Below the pieces are notes generated by a model. The model saw nothing but the letters and a program-made list of their open reading frames with translations. It ran no database searches and had not been told where the DNA came from. Positions 16,416-24,099 of a stretch of DNA of 48,533 nt are shown one piece after another. The stretch is from an uncultured Chloroflexota bacterium. GTDB lineage: Bacteria > Chloroflexota > Chloroflexia > Chloroflexales > Chloroflexaceae. Position numbers and translations under genes: made by a program. The stretch covers positions 1 through 48,533 of the forward strand of contig CAKZKA010000171.1 in NCBI GenBank assembly GCA_937120965.1, read 5' to 3'. Position 1 is the stretch's first letter. The number at the start of each line of letters is the position of its first letter.

Positions 16416-16721
16416 GGTCCTGGTGCCTTTCTTGAACCTGGGCCGGGCGTTGCGCGGCGCCCGGCAGCGCCTATGGCTGATCAGCCCACCAGGTAAACCG
16501 GATCACCAGGTGAAAGGTTACGCTACCCAACGGAGAGCGCAAGATGTGAACAAGGGCCAGGGAAGAGCTTTGTCCTCCTGGCAAGTGATCCAACCAGGTC
16601 GTCCGCACAGGATCGCCGGCGCATCGGACACGCTCTGGAAGAGGAGGACCGAGGAAGGCAAAGCCCTCCCCGAAGCCAGCTTCTCTGACCAGGCGTGCAA
16701 GGGAAGTTGCCAGATGAAGCA
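16416..16721. other. Spacer without recognisable gene
   Basis: About 300 bases between ssb and the winged-helix gene. Apart from short imperfect inverted repeats around 16490-16515 I see no coding sequence, RNA gene or palindromic module. It probably holds the ssb promoter. Confidence 0.4.
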
Positions 16722-16991
16722 CTAATCCAGCAATTCCAGCAACTCGCGCACAGCGTGACCTTGCTGGGCGGGATGGCGCATCGGGGCCTCTTCATGGATG
16801 TCGTAGCGATTCTGGCGCCCGTCACGAGTATGGCTAATGTAGCCGGCGTCGTGCAGGTCGCGCAGAATACGCTGCACCGCGCGCTCGGTGATACCGACCT
16901 GCGCGGCGATCTCGCGAGCGGTGGCGCTGCGATTACGCGCAATACAGAGGAGTACCTGCGCGTGATTGGTGAGAAACGTCCAGTGAGCCAT
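16722..16991 (-). CDS. Winged-helix (MarR/ArsR-like) DNA-binding protein
   Basis: 89 residues, essentially one winged helix: MAHWTFLTNHAQVLLCIARN is followed by REIAAQVGITERAVQRILRDLHDAGYISHTRDGRQNRYDI, a clear helix-turn-helix and wing, then a short tail ending LLELLD. ATG 16991 is chosen because the conserved WTFLTNH start follows it; an upstream in-frame ATG at 17036 adds 15 arginine-rich residues and is less likely. It lies 52 bases after the methyltransferase gene on the same strand and could be co-transcribed. The target is unknown. Confidence 0.78.
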   Translation of the reverse strand: MAHWTFLTNHAQVLLCIARNRSATAREIAAQVGITERAVQRILRDLHDAGYISHTRDGRQNRYDIHEEAPMRHPAQQGHAVRELLELLD

Positions 16992-17043
16992 TGCTTTGTT
17001 GCCCGTTGCTCGAGGCGCGCGACACCGTAGTCGCACGCGGTGG

Positions 17044-18027
17044 TTACCGATCGTTGAGAAACTCGGCGGGTAGACTGTCGCCCCATCGCAGGTCGCGGGC
17101 CATACGCCAGGTCGCGCCTGCTGAACGGGTGACGCTGAGACGGCGGATACCCTCAGGGGTGCAGAGGGTCAGTTCGATATGGCCGGAGCGCACGAGGGGA
17201 TGGCGCAGGATGCGGGCGCCGATGGTTTCTCCAGGTTGGCGCGCAACGGCGATGTAGGCATACTTTTCGTCTTCGTAGCCCAGTTCAGCGCCCTTCAGGG
17301 CCCGATGTAGCCGCCCACGGGCGAGGCGACGGGCAAAGTGGCACCAGTCGTCGGCGGGCAGCGGGCAGGCCTCCTGGTGGGGGCAGGGAGCAATCAGGAT
17401 GGCGCCGGCGGCGCGCACCTGTTCCCGGGCAGCGCGGATGCTCGCCCAGCCGCGGGGGGTGCCCGGCTCGATCAGCACCAGGGCGCCGCTGGCCCGCTCC
17501 CATAGCCGCGCGATCAGGGAAGTACGGGCCTCCTCGGGCAATTCGCCCAGAACGTAGGCTGCGGTCACGAGATCGTGGCGCGGCGCGTCCCAGGCGGCGG
17601 TAAGGTCGGCGCGGACCCAGGCGGCGGCGCGAACGGCGGGAGCGGTTGCGGTGGCGGCGAGGCGCTGGCCAAGGGCGAGCATATCGCGATCGGCCTCGAT
17701 CAGGGTGGCTCGTTCCAGGGCCGGCCAGATGCGTATGGCTGCCCACAGCGCAGCGCCGCTGCCGGCGCCAGCGTCGAGCAGGGTCCGGGGCGCAAAGCCG
17801 GGCAGGCGCGCCGCGAGTTCTTGCAGCGCGGCGGCGCAGGCGGCGTAGGTGGCAGGCATACGCGTAGCCGCGTATGCCGCGGCAGCCAGCGGGCCGCGCG
17901 GCGGTAGCCCCGCCGCCGGGTCGCGGTAGCGCGCCGTGGCTTCGGCGGTGACGCGGGCCAGGCTGCGGGGGTCGTAGCTGCGCAGTTCACGCTCCAGACT
18001 CAGCCTCAGGTCGTTCGGGAGGTCCAT
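17044..18027 (-). CDS. Rsm22-family small-ribosomal-subunit methyltransferase
   Basis: 327 residues. SAM-binding motif I is LLDAGAGSGAALW (83-95); EADRDML follows motif I and IEPGTPRGW lies further on. CPHQEACPLPADDWCHF gives Cys215, Cys221 and Cys229 (C-x5-C-x7-C), with a further cysteine at 289. This spacing resembles the iron-sulfur site of the mitochondrial homologue METTL17/Rsm22, so an Fe-S cluster is plausible. The family assists small-subunit maturation; catalytic activity is uncertain. The C-terminal beta region (GARILRHPLVRSGHIELTLC) is typical. It is the first gene of the minus-strand trio. Confidence 0.85.
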   Translation of the reverse strand: MDLPNDLRLSLERELRSYDPRSLARVTAEATARYRDPAAGLPPRGPLAAAAYAATRMPATYAACAAALQELAARLPGFAPRTLLDAGAGSGAALWAAIRIWPALERATLIEADRDMLALGQRLAATATAPAVRAAAWVRADLTAAWDAPRHDLVTAAYVLGELPEEARTSLIARLWERASGALVLIEPGTPRGWASIRAAREQVRAAGAILIAPCPHQEACPLPADDWCHFARRLARGRLHRALKGAELGYEDEKYAYIAVARQPGETIGARILRHPLVRSGHIELTLCTPEGIRRLSVTRSAGATWRMARDLRWGDSLPAEFLNDR

Positions 18028-18039
18028 AGGTTCCTGTTG

Positions 18040-18150
18040 TGACCAGCGGGGAAACCGGGTTTCCCCATCGTCTGCCTATGTGGAGGGTTTGGGAGAGCTG
18101 CGCCCTCCCAGGGCCAAACCTGTTTTCATCCTGTCAGGGTGCGGTACATG
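18040..18150. repeat. Palindromic repeat fragments
   Basis: GGGGAAACCGGGTTTCCCC hairpin (18049-18067) and a GGGAGAGCTGCGCCCTCCCA hairpin with a CCTGTTTTCATC edge (18091-18131), belonging to the common spacer family. Confidence 0.75.
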
Positions 18151-18164
18151 CTCACACTTCTCCT

Positions 18165-18222
18165 GGGAGCGCGGGCATCTTGCCCGCATCCAGACCCTTG
18201 CGGGCGGGACGCCCGCGCTCCC
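18165..18222. repeat. GGGAGCGCGGGC-type inverted repeat (intact copy)
   Basis: 58-bp element with ends GGGAGCGCGGGC and GCCCGCGCTCCC and inner GCCCGC/GCGGGC arms. A second copy lies at 30656-30817, enlarged by about 106 bp that carry a parS-like site. Confidence 0.8.
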
Positions 18223-18372
18223 GGGGTGGCGCCTTACCCCAAATGTGAATACGCACACCGGCGCGCCACCTTGCGCGCGGGTATATGATAGTGTCAGGAG
18301 CAGATTAGCCGGTCCGAGCGTTGTAACGCAAATGAGTCGCGAACTTTGTGTCTTTTAGCGTGTGGACTTCAT

Positions 18373-18410
18373 TATAATGGTCTCCTGCGCTATGTGCACT
18401 ACTCATAGCG
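18373..18410 (+). promoter_or_regulatory. Possible promoter with 5-prime leader hairpin upstream of the beta-propeller gene
   Basis: A perfect TATAAT at 18373-18378 is followed, where transcription should begin, by a CGCTATG/CATAGCG stem with a 9-base loop (18388-18410). No good -35 is visible. The MITE at 18506-18706 lies between this site and the gene at 18811, so it may be a displaced promoter. Confidence 0.35.
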
Positions 18411-18505
18411 GGCGGTTGGGGGGGTATAAGGGCTGGTGGTCACAGCCATCGCGTCCTGATGTGAGCGGATGGGGAAAGCGGGTTTCCCCATCCCCCTCCC
18501 TGAGG

Positions 18506-18706
18506 TTCAGGGGCGGACAGAACGTATGAGCGCCGACGGGCGTGATGGCGTTGGGATGCGCTGGTTGGCTCCCGCCCCCTCCCCCTCTCCAGCGAAGCTG
18601 GAGAGCCTGCGCTGAGCCTGTCGAAGCGGGGAGACCAGAGCCGCGCGCGGGGGCGTTCCAGTGCGGTACACGCCACGTTGGCTCGGATGTTCTGTCCGCC
18701 CTTAAA
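18506..18706 (-). mobile_element. MITE copy 1 (about 200 bp, terminal inverted repeats)
   Basis: Ends TTCAGGGGCGGACAGAAC and, inverted, TTTAAGGGCGGACAGAAC (16 of 18 identical). Flanking direct repeats TCCCTGAGG (18497-18505) and TTCCTGAGG (18707-18715) match 8 of 9 and look like a target duplication in a palindromic repeat. An internal CTCTCCAGC/GCTGGAGAG hairpin is present. No coding capacity. Reversed relative to the other four copies. Confidence 0.85.
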
Positions 18707-18810
18707 TTCCTGAGGGGAGGGTTTGGGAGGGATCTGCCCGATGGGGAACTTCTGGCAAGGCAAGCGGAGGGCCTGCCGCATCGAGGCGGCGGCGCCCTCA
18801 GGGAGGGTCT

Positions 18811-19563
18811 ATGGCAGCCTCGATTCGCTCAAGCCGGGTCTGGTTACTGTTCGCCGCGCTGGTCGCCGTCGCCGCCCTGGTGGGGGCATCGGCGCCGTAT
18901 GCTCAGGCAGCGGTGTTGCAAGGCGCGCTCGCTGCGCCTCCCACTGCGCCCGACCCACAATCTGGTTTGACCTGGACGGCCTGGCAGGATCTCGGCGGTA
19001 CGCTAACCTCCGCGCCGGCAGCCGTCTCATGGGGCCGGGAACGCATAACCGTCTTTGCGCGCGGGGGGAACGGTGAGATCATTCAAACCTACAAAGAAGG
19101 CGGTGGAGCCTGGTCACCATGGCGCACGCCGCCTGAACTGCGCGGCGTGATCCTCCGCTCAGCGCCGTCGTGCGCCTCGTGGACGGCGGGGGCCATCAAC
19201 TGCGTTGCCCTGCGCGAGGGTTACGGCGGCGTTTTCCAGTTCTACTGGAACGGGCGCGGCTGGGCCGCGAACGACCTTGGCGGCGACGCGACCTCGGCGC
19301 CGGCAATTGTGGCCTGGGGCGCCGGACGCCTGAGCGTCTTTGTTCGGAATAGCAACGGGAACCTCATCCATCGCTACTGGCAACACGATGTTACCGATTG
19401 GACCCCGCCGCGGTGGGAGGCGGTCGGGAGTGGAACCATCACCTCGGCGCCGGCGTGCGGCTCACGCGAAACCGGGATCATTGACTGCTTCGCCCTTGGC
19501 CCCAACGGTGTAGTCATGCAGCTCTACTACGACGAACGGGTGGGAGCGCGCTGGGTCGGATAG
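18811..19563 (+). CDS. Secreted PLL-like (DUF346) beta-propeller, N-terminal part
   Basis: 250 residues to the first stop. A signal peptide is clear: VWLLFAALVAVAALVGASA followed by PYAQA, with cleavage likely near residue 33. The mature part has repeats of about 45-50 residues with the pattern LGG-T-TSAP-W-R-VFARGGNGEI, the signature of PLL/fucolectin-like DUF346 propellers that bind sugars. Paired cysteines per blade (for example CASW and INCVAL) could form disulfides. The stop TAG at 19561-19563 cuts the protein in mid-domain, and the reading continues in the same frame to 19872. ATG 18811 has GGGAGGG at proper spacing. Confidence 0.75.
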   Translation: MAASIRSSRVWLLFAALVAVAALVGASAPYAQAAVLQGALAAPPTAPDPQSGLTWTAWQDLGGTLTSAPAAVSWGRERITVFARGGNGEIIQTYKEGGGAWSPWRTPPELRGVILRSAPSCASWTAGAINCVALREGYGGVFQFYWNGRGWAANDLGGDATSAPAIVAWGAGRLSVFVRNSNGNLIHRYWQHDVTDWTPPRWEAVGSGTITSAPACGSRETGIIDCFALGPNGVVMQLYYDERVGARWVG

Positions 19564-19872
19564 AATCAGCTCCTGGGCATGGCGACGTTCCGCGCGACGG
19601 CGCCCATTAGCGCCGTCGGGTGGAACCGCAATCTGCTCGACCTGTTCGCGCGCGGCCCGGATATGCGGCTCTACCAGATCACCTACAGCGGTGGGTGGAA
19701 CCAACCGTGGTCGGTGATCGAGGAGCGCCCGCTGCTGAGCGCGCCGTCCTGCACACAGGTTGAGCCGGGACGGCTGGACTGTTTCGCGCAGGTGCTCGAC
19801 CCGCAGGCGCAGAATGCCAGCGCTTTCAACCTGGCCCCCGGCCTGGCGTACCGCTACGCGCAGCGACGGTAA
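19564..19872 (+). pseudogene. C-terminal part of the beta-propeller gene after an in-frame TAG
   Basis: Directly after the TAG, the same frame reads NQLLGMATFRATAPISAVGWNRNLLDLFARGPD and on to QRR at 19872, with two more blade-like repeats (SAVGW...LFARG; SAPSCTQVEPGRLDCFAQ). No frame change is needed, so a single substitution such as TGG to TAG (Trp to stop) explains the break. It may be a recent pseudogene, a sequencing error, or readthrough. An internal ATG at 19579 has no convincing ribosome-binding site. Confidence 0.75.
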
Positions 19873-19903
19873 GACCGCAGCGGCGCCCGGCGTCAGGCAG
19901 GGA

Positions 19904-20668
19904 TCAGATATCCGGGGGTGGTTCGGGTTCGCCGATCATGTCGCCGTACCAGCGCTCCAGCCACTCCAGGGCCTCATAGAGCCGTCCGGCGGGCATGCGG
20001 CGATAGGAAGAAATGCCAAAGTTGCGGTACAGCCCGCTGAGGGCGCCCCAGTACTCGTTGCGGCGGGTGCGCTCGCCGAGGGTGTGCACCACCCTGCGCA
20101 CCGTCTGGGCCAGCCGGGCGGCCTGGGGGTCGTCAACGGCTGCGCCGCGGGCGGCCCAGGGATCGGCGCCCGGGCTTTCATCGCCAGCGGGGGCGGTGTC
20201 GAGCTGCCGCTCGATCAGCACCTGCTGGCGAGCCAGGTTCGCGATGGCCATGGCCCCGACATAGGCCTGCTCGGCGTGACCCTGCTGGGGTCGGGGGGCA
20301 ATCAACCCATCGCCGCTGTCGAAGCCCTGGGGGCGGAAGGCCTGCCAGAGCAGCGAGGCTGCTTCGCGCTGGAACAGGGCCAGGCGATCGCGAAGGGCCG
20401 GATCGGGGATATGCTCGGGGTTCAGGGTAGTCAACCAGAGGGGTACCAGTTCGATCCGCAGGCACAGGCGCGTGGGCGCCCCGCCGTCGTGCGGCTCGGC
20501 GGCAAGGCGACGGGCGCCCTGGCGCAACAAGGGGTGCGCCTTTACCCGGCGCTCCTCCCGAGCCGCCGGCAATCCCAGCGCAGCACAGAGGTCGGCCAGG
20601 GCTACCAGGGTGCGGTTCGGGTCCAGCTCCAGACAGGCGACAATATCCCGGGCATAGAACCAGTGCAT
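19904..20668 (-). CDS. P22 antirepressor-like (P22_AR_N) protein
   Basis: 254 residues. Residues 1-115 (MHWFYARDIVACLELDPN to LALFQREAASLLWQAFRP) match the N-terminal domain of phage P22-type antirepressors, including the LDPNR..LADLC segment and the terminal FQREAA. The C-terminal half is helical (YRNFGISSYRRMPAGRLYEALEWLERWYGDM) and unlike common antirepressor tails. ATG 20668 is the family start; the frame upstream runs into a repeat. No other phage genes are nearby, so it is probably a domesticated regulator rather than a prophage. It is convergent with the beta-propeller gene, 31 bases apart. Confidence 0.75.
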   Translation of the reverse strand: MHWFYARDIVACLELDPNRTLVALADLCAALGLPAAREERRVKAHPLLRQGARRLAAEPHDGGAPTRLCLRIELVPLWLTTLNPEHIPDPALRDRLALFQREAASLLWQAFRPQGFDSGDGLIAPRPQQGHAEQAYVGAMAIANLARQQVLIERQLDTAPAGDESPGADPWAARGAAVDDPQAARLAQTVRRVVHTLGERTRRNEYWGALSGLYRNFGISSYRRMPAGRLYEALEWLERWYGDMIGEPEPPPDI

Positions 20669-20699
20669 GGGGTGGCTCCCGCAGGGTGTTGCTCGTGTT

Positions 20700-20815
20700 C
20701 CATCATCTCTGGCGGCTGCGCCGCCCACCAGAAACCAGGGGAAACCAGGTTTCCCCGTCCCCTGCCCGCCGGGGCGGCATGCCCCCGGCGCCGGTCGGAG
20801 GGCAGATAAACCTGA
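20700..20815. repeat. Palindromic repeat fragments
   Basis: GGCGGCTGCGCCGCC hairpin, GGGGAAACCAGGTTTCCCC (20739-20757) and a CCCCTGCCCGCCGGGGCGGCATGCCCCC module. Confidence 0.75.
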
Positions 20816-20849
20816 TCGCTCCACGCTAATCGTAGGGTACTCGCATCGG

Positions 20850-20945
20850 CTCATTTACGCAATCAGATATCATTATCCACAATATGGAGAAAAAATCCAC
20901 ATTTTGGATTTTCGATTACATGATACAATACGGCTATCGGTGTAT
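20850..20945. promoter_or_regulatory. AT-rich islet with DnaA-box-like sites upstream of glcD
   Basis: About 95 bases of markedly AT-rich DNA in a GC-rich window. It has a perfect DnaA box TTATCCACA (20873-20881), a 7-of-9 match AAATCCACA (20893-20901) twenty bases on, and a GATACAAT -10-like sequence (20922-20929). It may be the regulatory region of the glycolate-oxidase genes. Nothing else indicates a replication origin here. Confidence 0.4.
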
Positions 20946-20994
20946 TCAGCAACGTTCGTCACACACATAGTCGGGTAAAGAAGCGCAGCGGTGC

Positions 20995-21108
20995 TGCGTC
21001 TCTTCCTGGAAGGGCTTCGCCCGCGCAAACCCTCCGGCGCGGAGGGCTTACCACCCCCGTGGGCAGGGGCGTGGGGAAACCCGGTTTCCCCATATTTTCA
21101 CATCATGA
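20995..21108. repeat. Composite palindromic repeat before glcD
   Basis: GGAAGGGCTTCGCCCGC hairpin, CTTACCACCCCCGTGGGCAGGGGCGTGGGG and GGGGAAACCCGGTTTCCCC (21072-21090), ending with the edge TATTTTCACATCA eleven bases before the glcD start region. Confidence 0.8.
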
Positions 21109-21118
21109 GGAATAGAAC

Positions 21119-22567
21119 ATGAACCGCTCCCAACTCATCGAGGAGTTGCGGCACGTTGTGGGGCCCACCGGAGTAGTTGCCGACCCGGTGGCTCTGATGA
21201 CCTACGATGCCGATGGCTGTGTGATGGATACCGGCGAGCCGCAGGTGGTAGTATTACCCACCAGCGCCGAGCAAGTTAGCGCCGTGGTGCGTCTTGCCGC
21301 GCGCTACGGGGCGCCAATCGTGCCCCGCGGGGCCGGCACCGGTCTTGCCGGTGGGGCAACGCCCATCGGTGGCGGCATCGTGGTCAGCACGGCGCGGATG
21401 GACCGGGTGCTGGAGATCGATGCGCGCAACGGGCGCGTGCTCTGCCAGCCGGGGGTGATCAACTGGGAACTATCGCAACTGCTCAAGCCCTACGGTTACC
21501 AGTTTGCCCCTGATCCTTCGTCGCAAAAGGCCTGCACCGTCGGCGGCAACATTGCCAACAACGCCGGCGGCCCCCACTGTCTGAAGTACGGCATTACCTC
21601 CAGCCACGTACTGGGAGTGCAAATGGTGCTGCCCGACGGCTCGATCATCTGGACGGGGGACGGCAATCCTGCGCCAGTGGGCTACGATCTGACCGGGGTG
21701 ATCACCGGCAGCGAGGGCACCATCGGCCTGGTGACCGCGGCCTGGCTCAGGCTCACGCGGCTGCCCGAGGCGGTGCGGGTCGTCCTGGCCCTGTTCCCCG
21801 ACATTGCCGGCGCCTCGGCCAGTGTTTCGCAGGTGATCGCCAGCGGCTTTTTGCCCGCGGCGCTGGAGATTATGGACCGGCTGGCGATCAAGGCCGTCAA
21901 CGATATGTACAAACTGGGCCTGCCCGAACAGGCCGGCGCGGCGCTGCTGATCGAGGTGGATGGCGTAGACGACGGCCTGGACGAGTTGCTGGCCGACATT
22001 ACCGCTGTTTGCTGGCGCAACGGCGCGATTGATGTGCGACCCGCGCGCACGCCAGCGGAGCAAAATCAGGTCTGGGCGGCGCGGAAGAACGCCTTTGGCG
22101 CGATGGGTCGCCTGGCGCCAACGTACTACCTGGTTGACACAGTGGTACCGCGCACCCGTCTGCCCTACACGATGGAGCAGGTCGGGCGCATCTCGCAGGA
22201 GTACCGTTTGCCGATTGCGAATGTGTTCCACGCCGGCGACGGCAACCTGCACCCGATCATTCTCTTCGACCGGCGTGACCGGAGCCAGAACCAGCGCGCG
22301 CTGGAGGCGGCCACCGGGGTGATGCACGTGAGCATCGAGCAGGGCGGGGTCATCAGCGGCGAGCACGGCATTGGCGTGGAGAAGCAGGACTACATGACCC
22401 TGCTGTTCTCCACCGACGACCTGGCGGCGATGGCCGGGCTGCACCAGAGCTTCGACCCCTACGATCTCTTCAATCCGGGCAAGGTCTTTCCCAAGGGACG
22501 GGGTTGCGGGGAGCTGGCCGCCCTGCGCAAGGCGGGCGTGGCCTGGAGCGAGCTGAAGACGCGGTAG
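21119..22567 (+). CDS. glcD: Glycolate oxidase subunit GlcD (FAD-linked oxidase)
   Basis: 482 residues, the usual GlcD length. The FAD domain has [18 protein letters not shown] (FAD pyrophosphate loop) and [21 protein letters not shown]. The C-terminal cap carries [16 protein letters not shown] and [22 protein letters not shown], conserved in glycolate/D-lactate dehydrogenases. It oxidises glycolate to glyoxylate, passing electrons through GlcE and GlcF. Start ATG 21119 has GAGGA at 21107-21111, immediately after a repeat edge. glcE starts eight bases after its stop. Confidence 0.93.
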   Translation: MNRSQLIEELRHVVGPTGVVADPVALMTYDADGCVMDTGEPQVVVLPTSAEQVSAVVRLAARYGAPIVPRGAGTGLAGGATPIGGGIVVSTARMDRVLEIDARNGRVLCQPGVINWELSQLLKPYGYQFAPDPSSQKACTVGGNIANNAGGPHCLKYGITSSHVLGVQMVLPDGSIIWTGDGNPAPVGYDLTGVITGSEGTIGLVTAAWLRLTRLPEAVRVVLALFPDIAGASASVSQVIASGFLPAALEIMDRLAIKAVNDMYKLGLPEQAGAALLIEVDGVDDGLDELLADITAVCWRNGAIDVRPARTPAEQNQVWAARKNAFGAMGRLAPTYYLVDTVVPRTRLPYTMEQVGRISQEYRLPIANVFHAGDGNLHPIILFDRRDRSQNQRALEAATGVMHVSIEQGGVISGEHGIGVEKQDYMTLLFSTDDLAAMAGLHQSFDPYDLFNPGKVFPKGRGCGELAALRKAGVAWSELKTR

Positions 22568-22575
22568 GTGCATCT

Positions 22576-23856
22576 ATGCTTCCAGCAGCGCTGACGCGCC
22601 AGTTGGTCGAGATTGTCGGCCCCGAGCGCATCTCTGAAGAAACGGCGCCGTTCGCCGTGCACGGTCGCTCCCCGGCGCTGGTGATCAGTCCCTCCTCGGT
22701 GGAGCAGGTGGCCCGCGCTGTCGCGGCCTGCCACGCCGCGCGCGTTCCGCTGGCGCCGTGGGGCGGCGGCACGCGTCAGCGGTGGGGCCGGCCTATCGCT
22801 GCGGAAACCTTTGTCGTCCTCCGCACGAGCGGGTTGCAGGCCATTCTTATGCATGAGCCTGACGATCTTACGATCTCGGTCGAGGCGGGGATGACCTTCG
22901 CGGCCCTGGATGCAGCCCTCGCCGCGCACAACCAGATGTTGCCCCTGGACCCGCCGCGGCCGGCCCTGAGCACCATCGGCGGCCTCCTGGCCTCCGGCGC
23001 AGATGGCCCGCGGCGCCTGGCCTACGGCACCAGTCGCGATCTGCTGATCGGCATCCGGGTAGTGGAAGCGACGGGCCGGATCAGTAAGGCCGGCGGTATG
23101 GTGGTGAAGAACGTCAGCGGCTTTGATATGATGAAGCTCTACCTGGGCAGCCTGGGCACGCTGGCGATCATCGTCTCGGCCAACTTCAAGCTGATGCCCC
23201 GGCCGCGGGCTGCGGCGAGCCTGAGCTGTTTCTTTGAGCAACCTGAGCGGGCCTTCAGGCTGATCACCGCCTTGAGCGCAAGCCAGCTCATCCCGGCCGC
23301 AGTGGAGTACCGTGAGGACGGGACCACGGCGAGCATCGAGGTGCGTATCGAGGGGTTGCCCGCCGCTGTCGAACGCCATGTGCGCGATGTGCGCCGCCTG
23401 GCTGAAGAGGCCGGCGCTGGCAGCGTTTCTGTCGTCGCCGAAGGTCTGGCCGCGGTAGAGGAACGCTGGGCAGACTTCAATGACGCGCCGCAGACGGTCG
23501 ATCTGGCCGCCGATGAACTGGTGGCACGGCTGAGTTGCCTCCCCGGCGCCCTGGAAGCGGCCCTGGGCGACGTGCGAGCCCGGGCCGCGCGGGAAGGGTT
23601 GCTGCTGCGCGTCCAGGCCCGCGCCCTCAGCGGGGTGGCCTACCTGCGCCTGCGGGGCAGCGACGAGCATCTGCGCGCCTGGCACGCAGCTATACTGGCG
23701 CGCTGGCCGCAACTCGTGGTTATTGGCGCACAGCCTGCTCTCGCTGCCGAATTGCCGGTCTGGGGCGCAGGCATTGCCAATCTGGATCTGATGCGGCGGA
23801 TCAAGCAGGAGTTTGATCCAGAGAATCTGCTGAACCCGGGGCGGTATGTGGTGTAG
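22576..23856 (+). CDS. glcE: Glycolate oxidase subunit GlcE (FAD-binding)
   Basis: 426 residues. FAD_binding_4 features are LAPWGGGTRQRWGRP (about 56-70), PPRPALSTIGGLLASGADGPRRL and GGMVVKNVSGFDMMKLYLGSLGTL. It ends with the family tail MRRIKQEFDPENLLNPGRYVV. GlcE pairs with GlcD in the glycolate-oxidase complex. ATG 22576 is nine bases from the glcD stop, so the two are probably co-translated. Confidence 0.9.
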   Translation: MLPAALTRQLVEIVGPERISEETAPFAVHGRSPALVISPSSVEQVARAVAACHAARVPLAPWGGGTRQRWGRPIAAETFVVLRTSGLQAILMHEPDDLTISVEAGMTFAALDAALAAHNQMLPLDPPRPALSTIGGLLASGADGPRRLAYGTSRDLLIGIRVVEATGRISKAGGMVVKNVSGFDMMKLYLGSLGTLAIIVSANFKLMPRPRAAASLSCFFEQPERAFRLITALSASQLIPAAVEYREDGTTASIEVRIEGLPAAVERHVRDVRRLAEEAGAGSVSVVAEGLAAVEERWADFNDAPQTVDLAADELVARLSCLPGALEAALGDVRARAAREGLLLRVQARALSGVAYLRLRGSDEHLRAWHAAILARWPQLVVIGAQPALAAELPVWGAGIANLDLMRRIKQEFDPENLLNPGRYVV

Positions 23857-23909
23857 ATTGTGAAACAAGGTGACCGTCCCCGCCTCGCTGCGGGCGGGAG
23901 CCCGACTCC

Positions 23910-24030
23910 TCCCTCTGAGGTGATCATATGGGGAAACCGGGTTTCCCCATACCCCTGCCTGTGGGGGCGGCAAGCCCTCCCAAGAACGCATATTTTCATT
24001 CCGGCGTTGTGCGGCGCAACCGCATGCGTC
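23910..24030. repeat. Palindromic repeat between glcE and the glcD-glcE fusion
   Basis: Edge TGAGGTGATCATATG, hairpin GGGGAAACCGGGTTTCCCC (23931-23949), and edge CATATTTTCATTCCGGCGTTGTGCGGCGCAACCGCATG. It lies within an apparent operon. Confidence 0.8.
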
Positions 24031-24099
24031 TAACGGGTTCAGGGGCAGGAGGCTCACGCGCCGCACCGGCCTGGTTGAGAAGGTGGAGACGCGCCAGCG

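Noticed and set aside
19904-20668. Prophage remnant
   Set aside because: Only one phage-like domain; no integrase, capsid, lysis or attachment-site sequence nearby.
20850-20945. Replication origin
   Set aside because: Only one perfect and one imperfect DnaA box, and no dnaA/dnaN/parAB in the window; kept only as a low-interest observation.
20667-20978. Plus-strand frame 20667-20978
   Set aside because: Runs from the start of the antirepressor-like gene through a repeat into the AT-rich islet; no family similarity.
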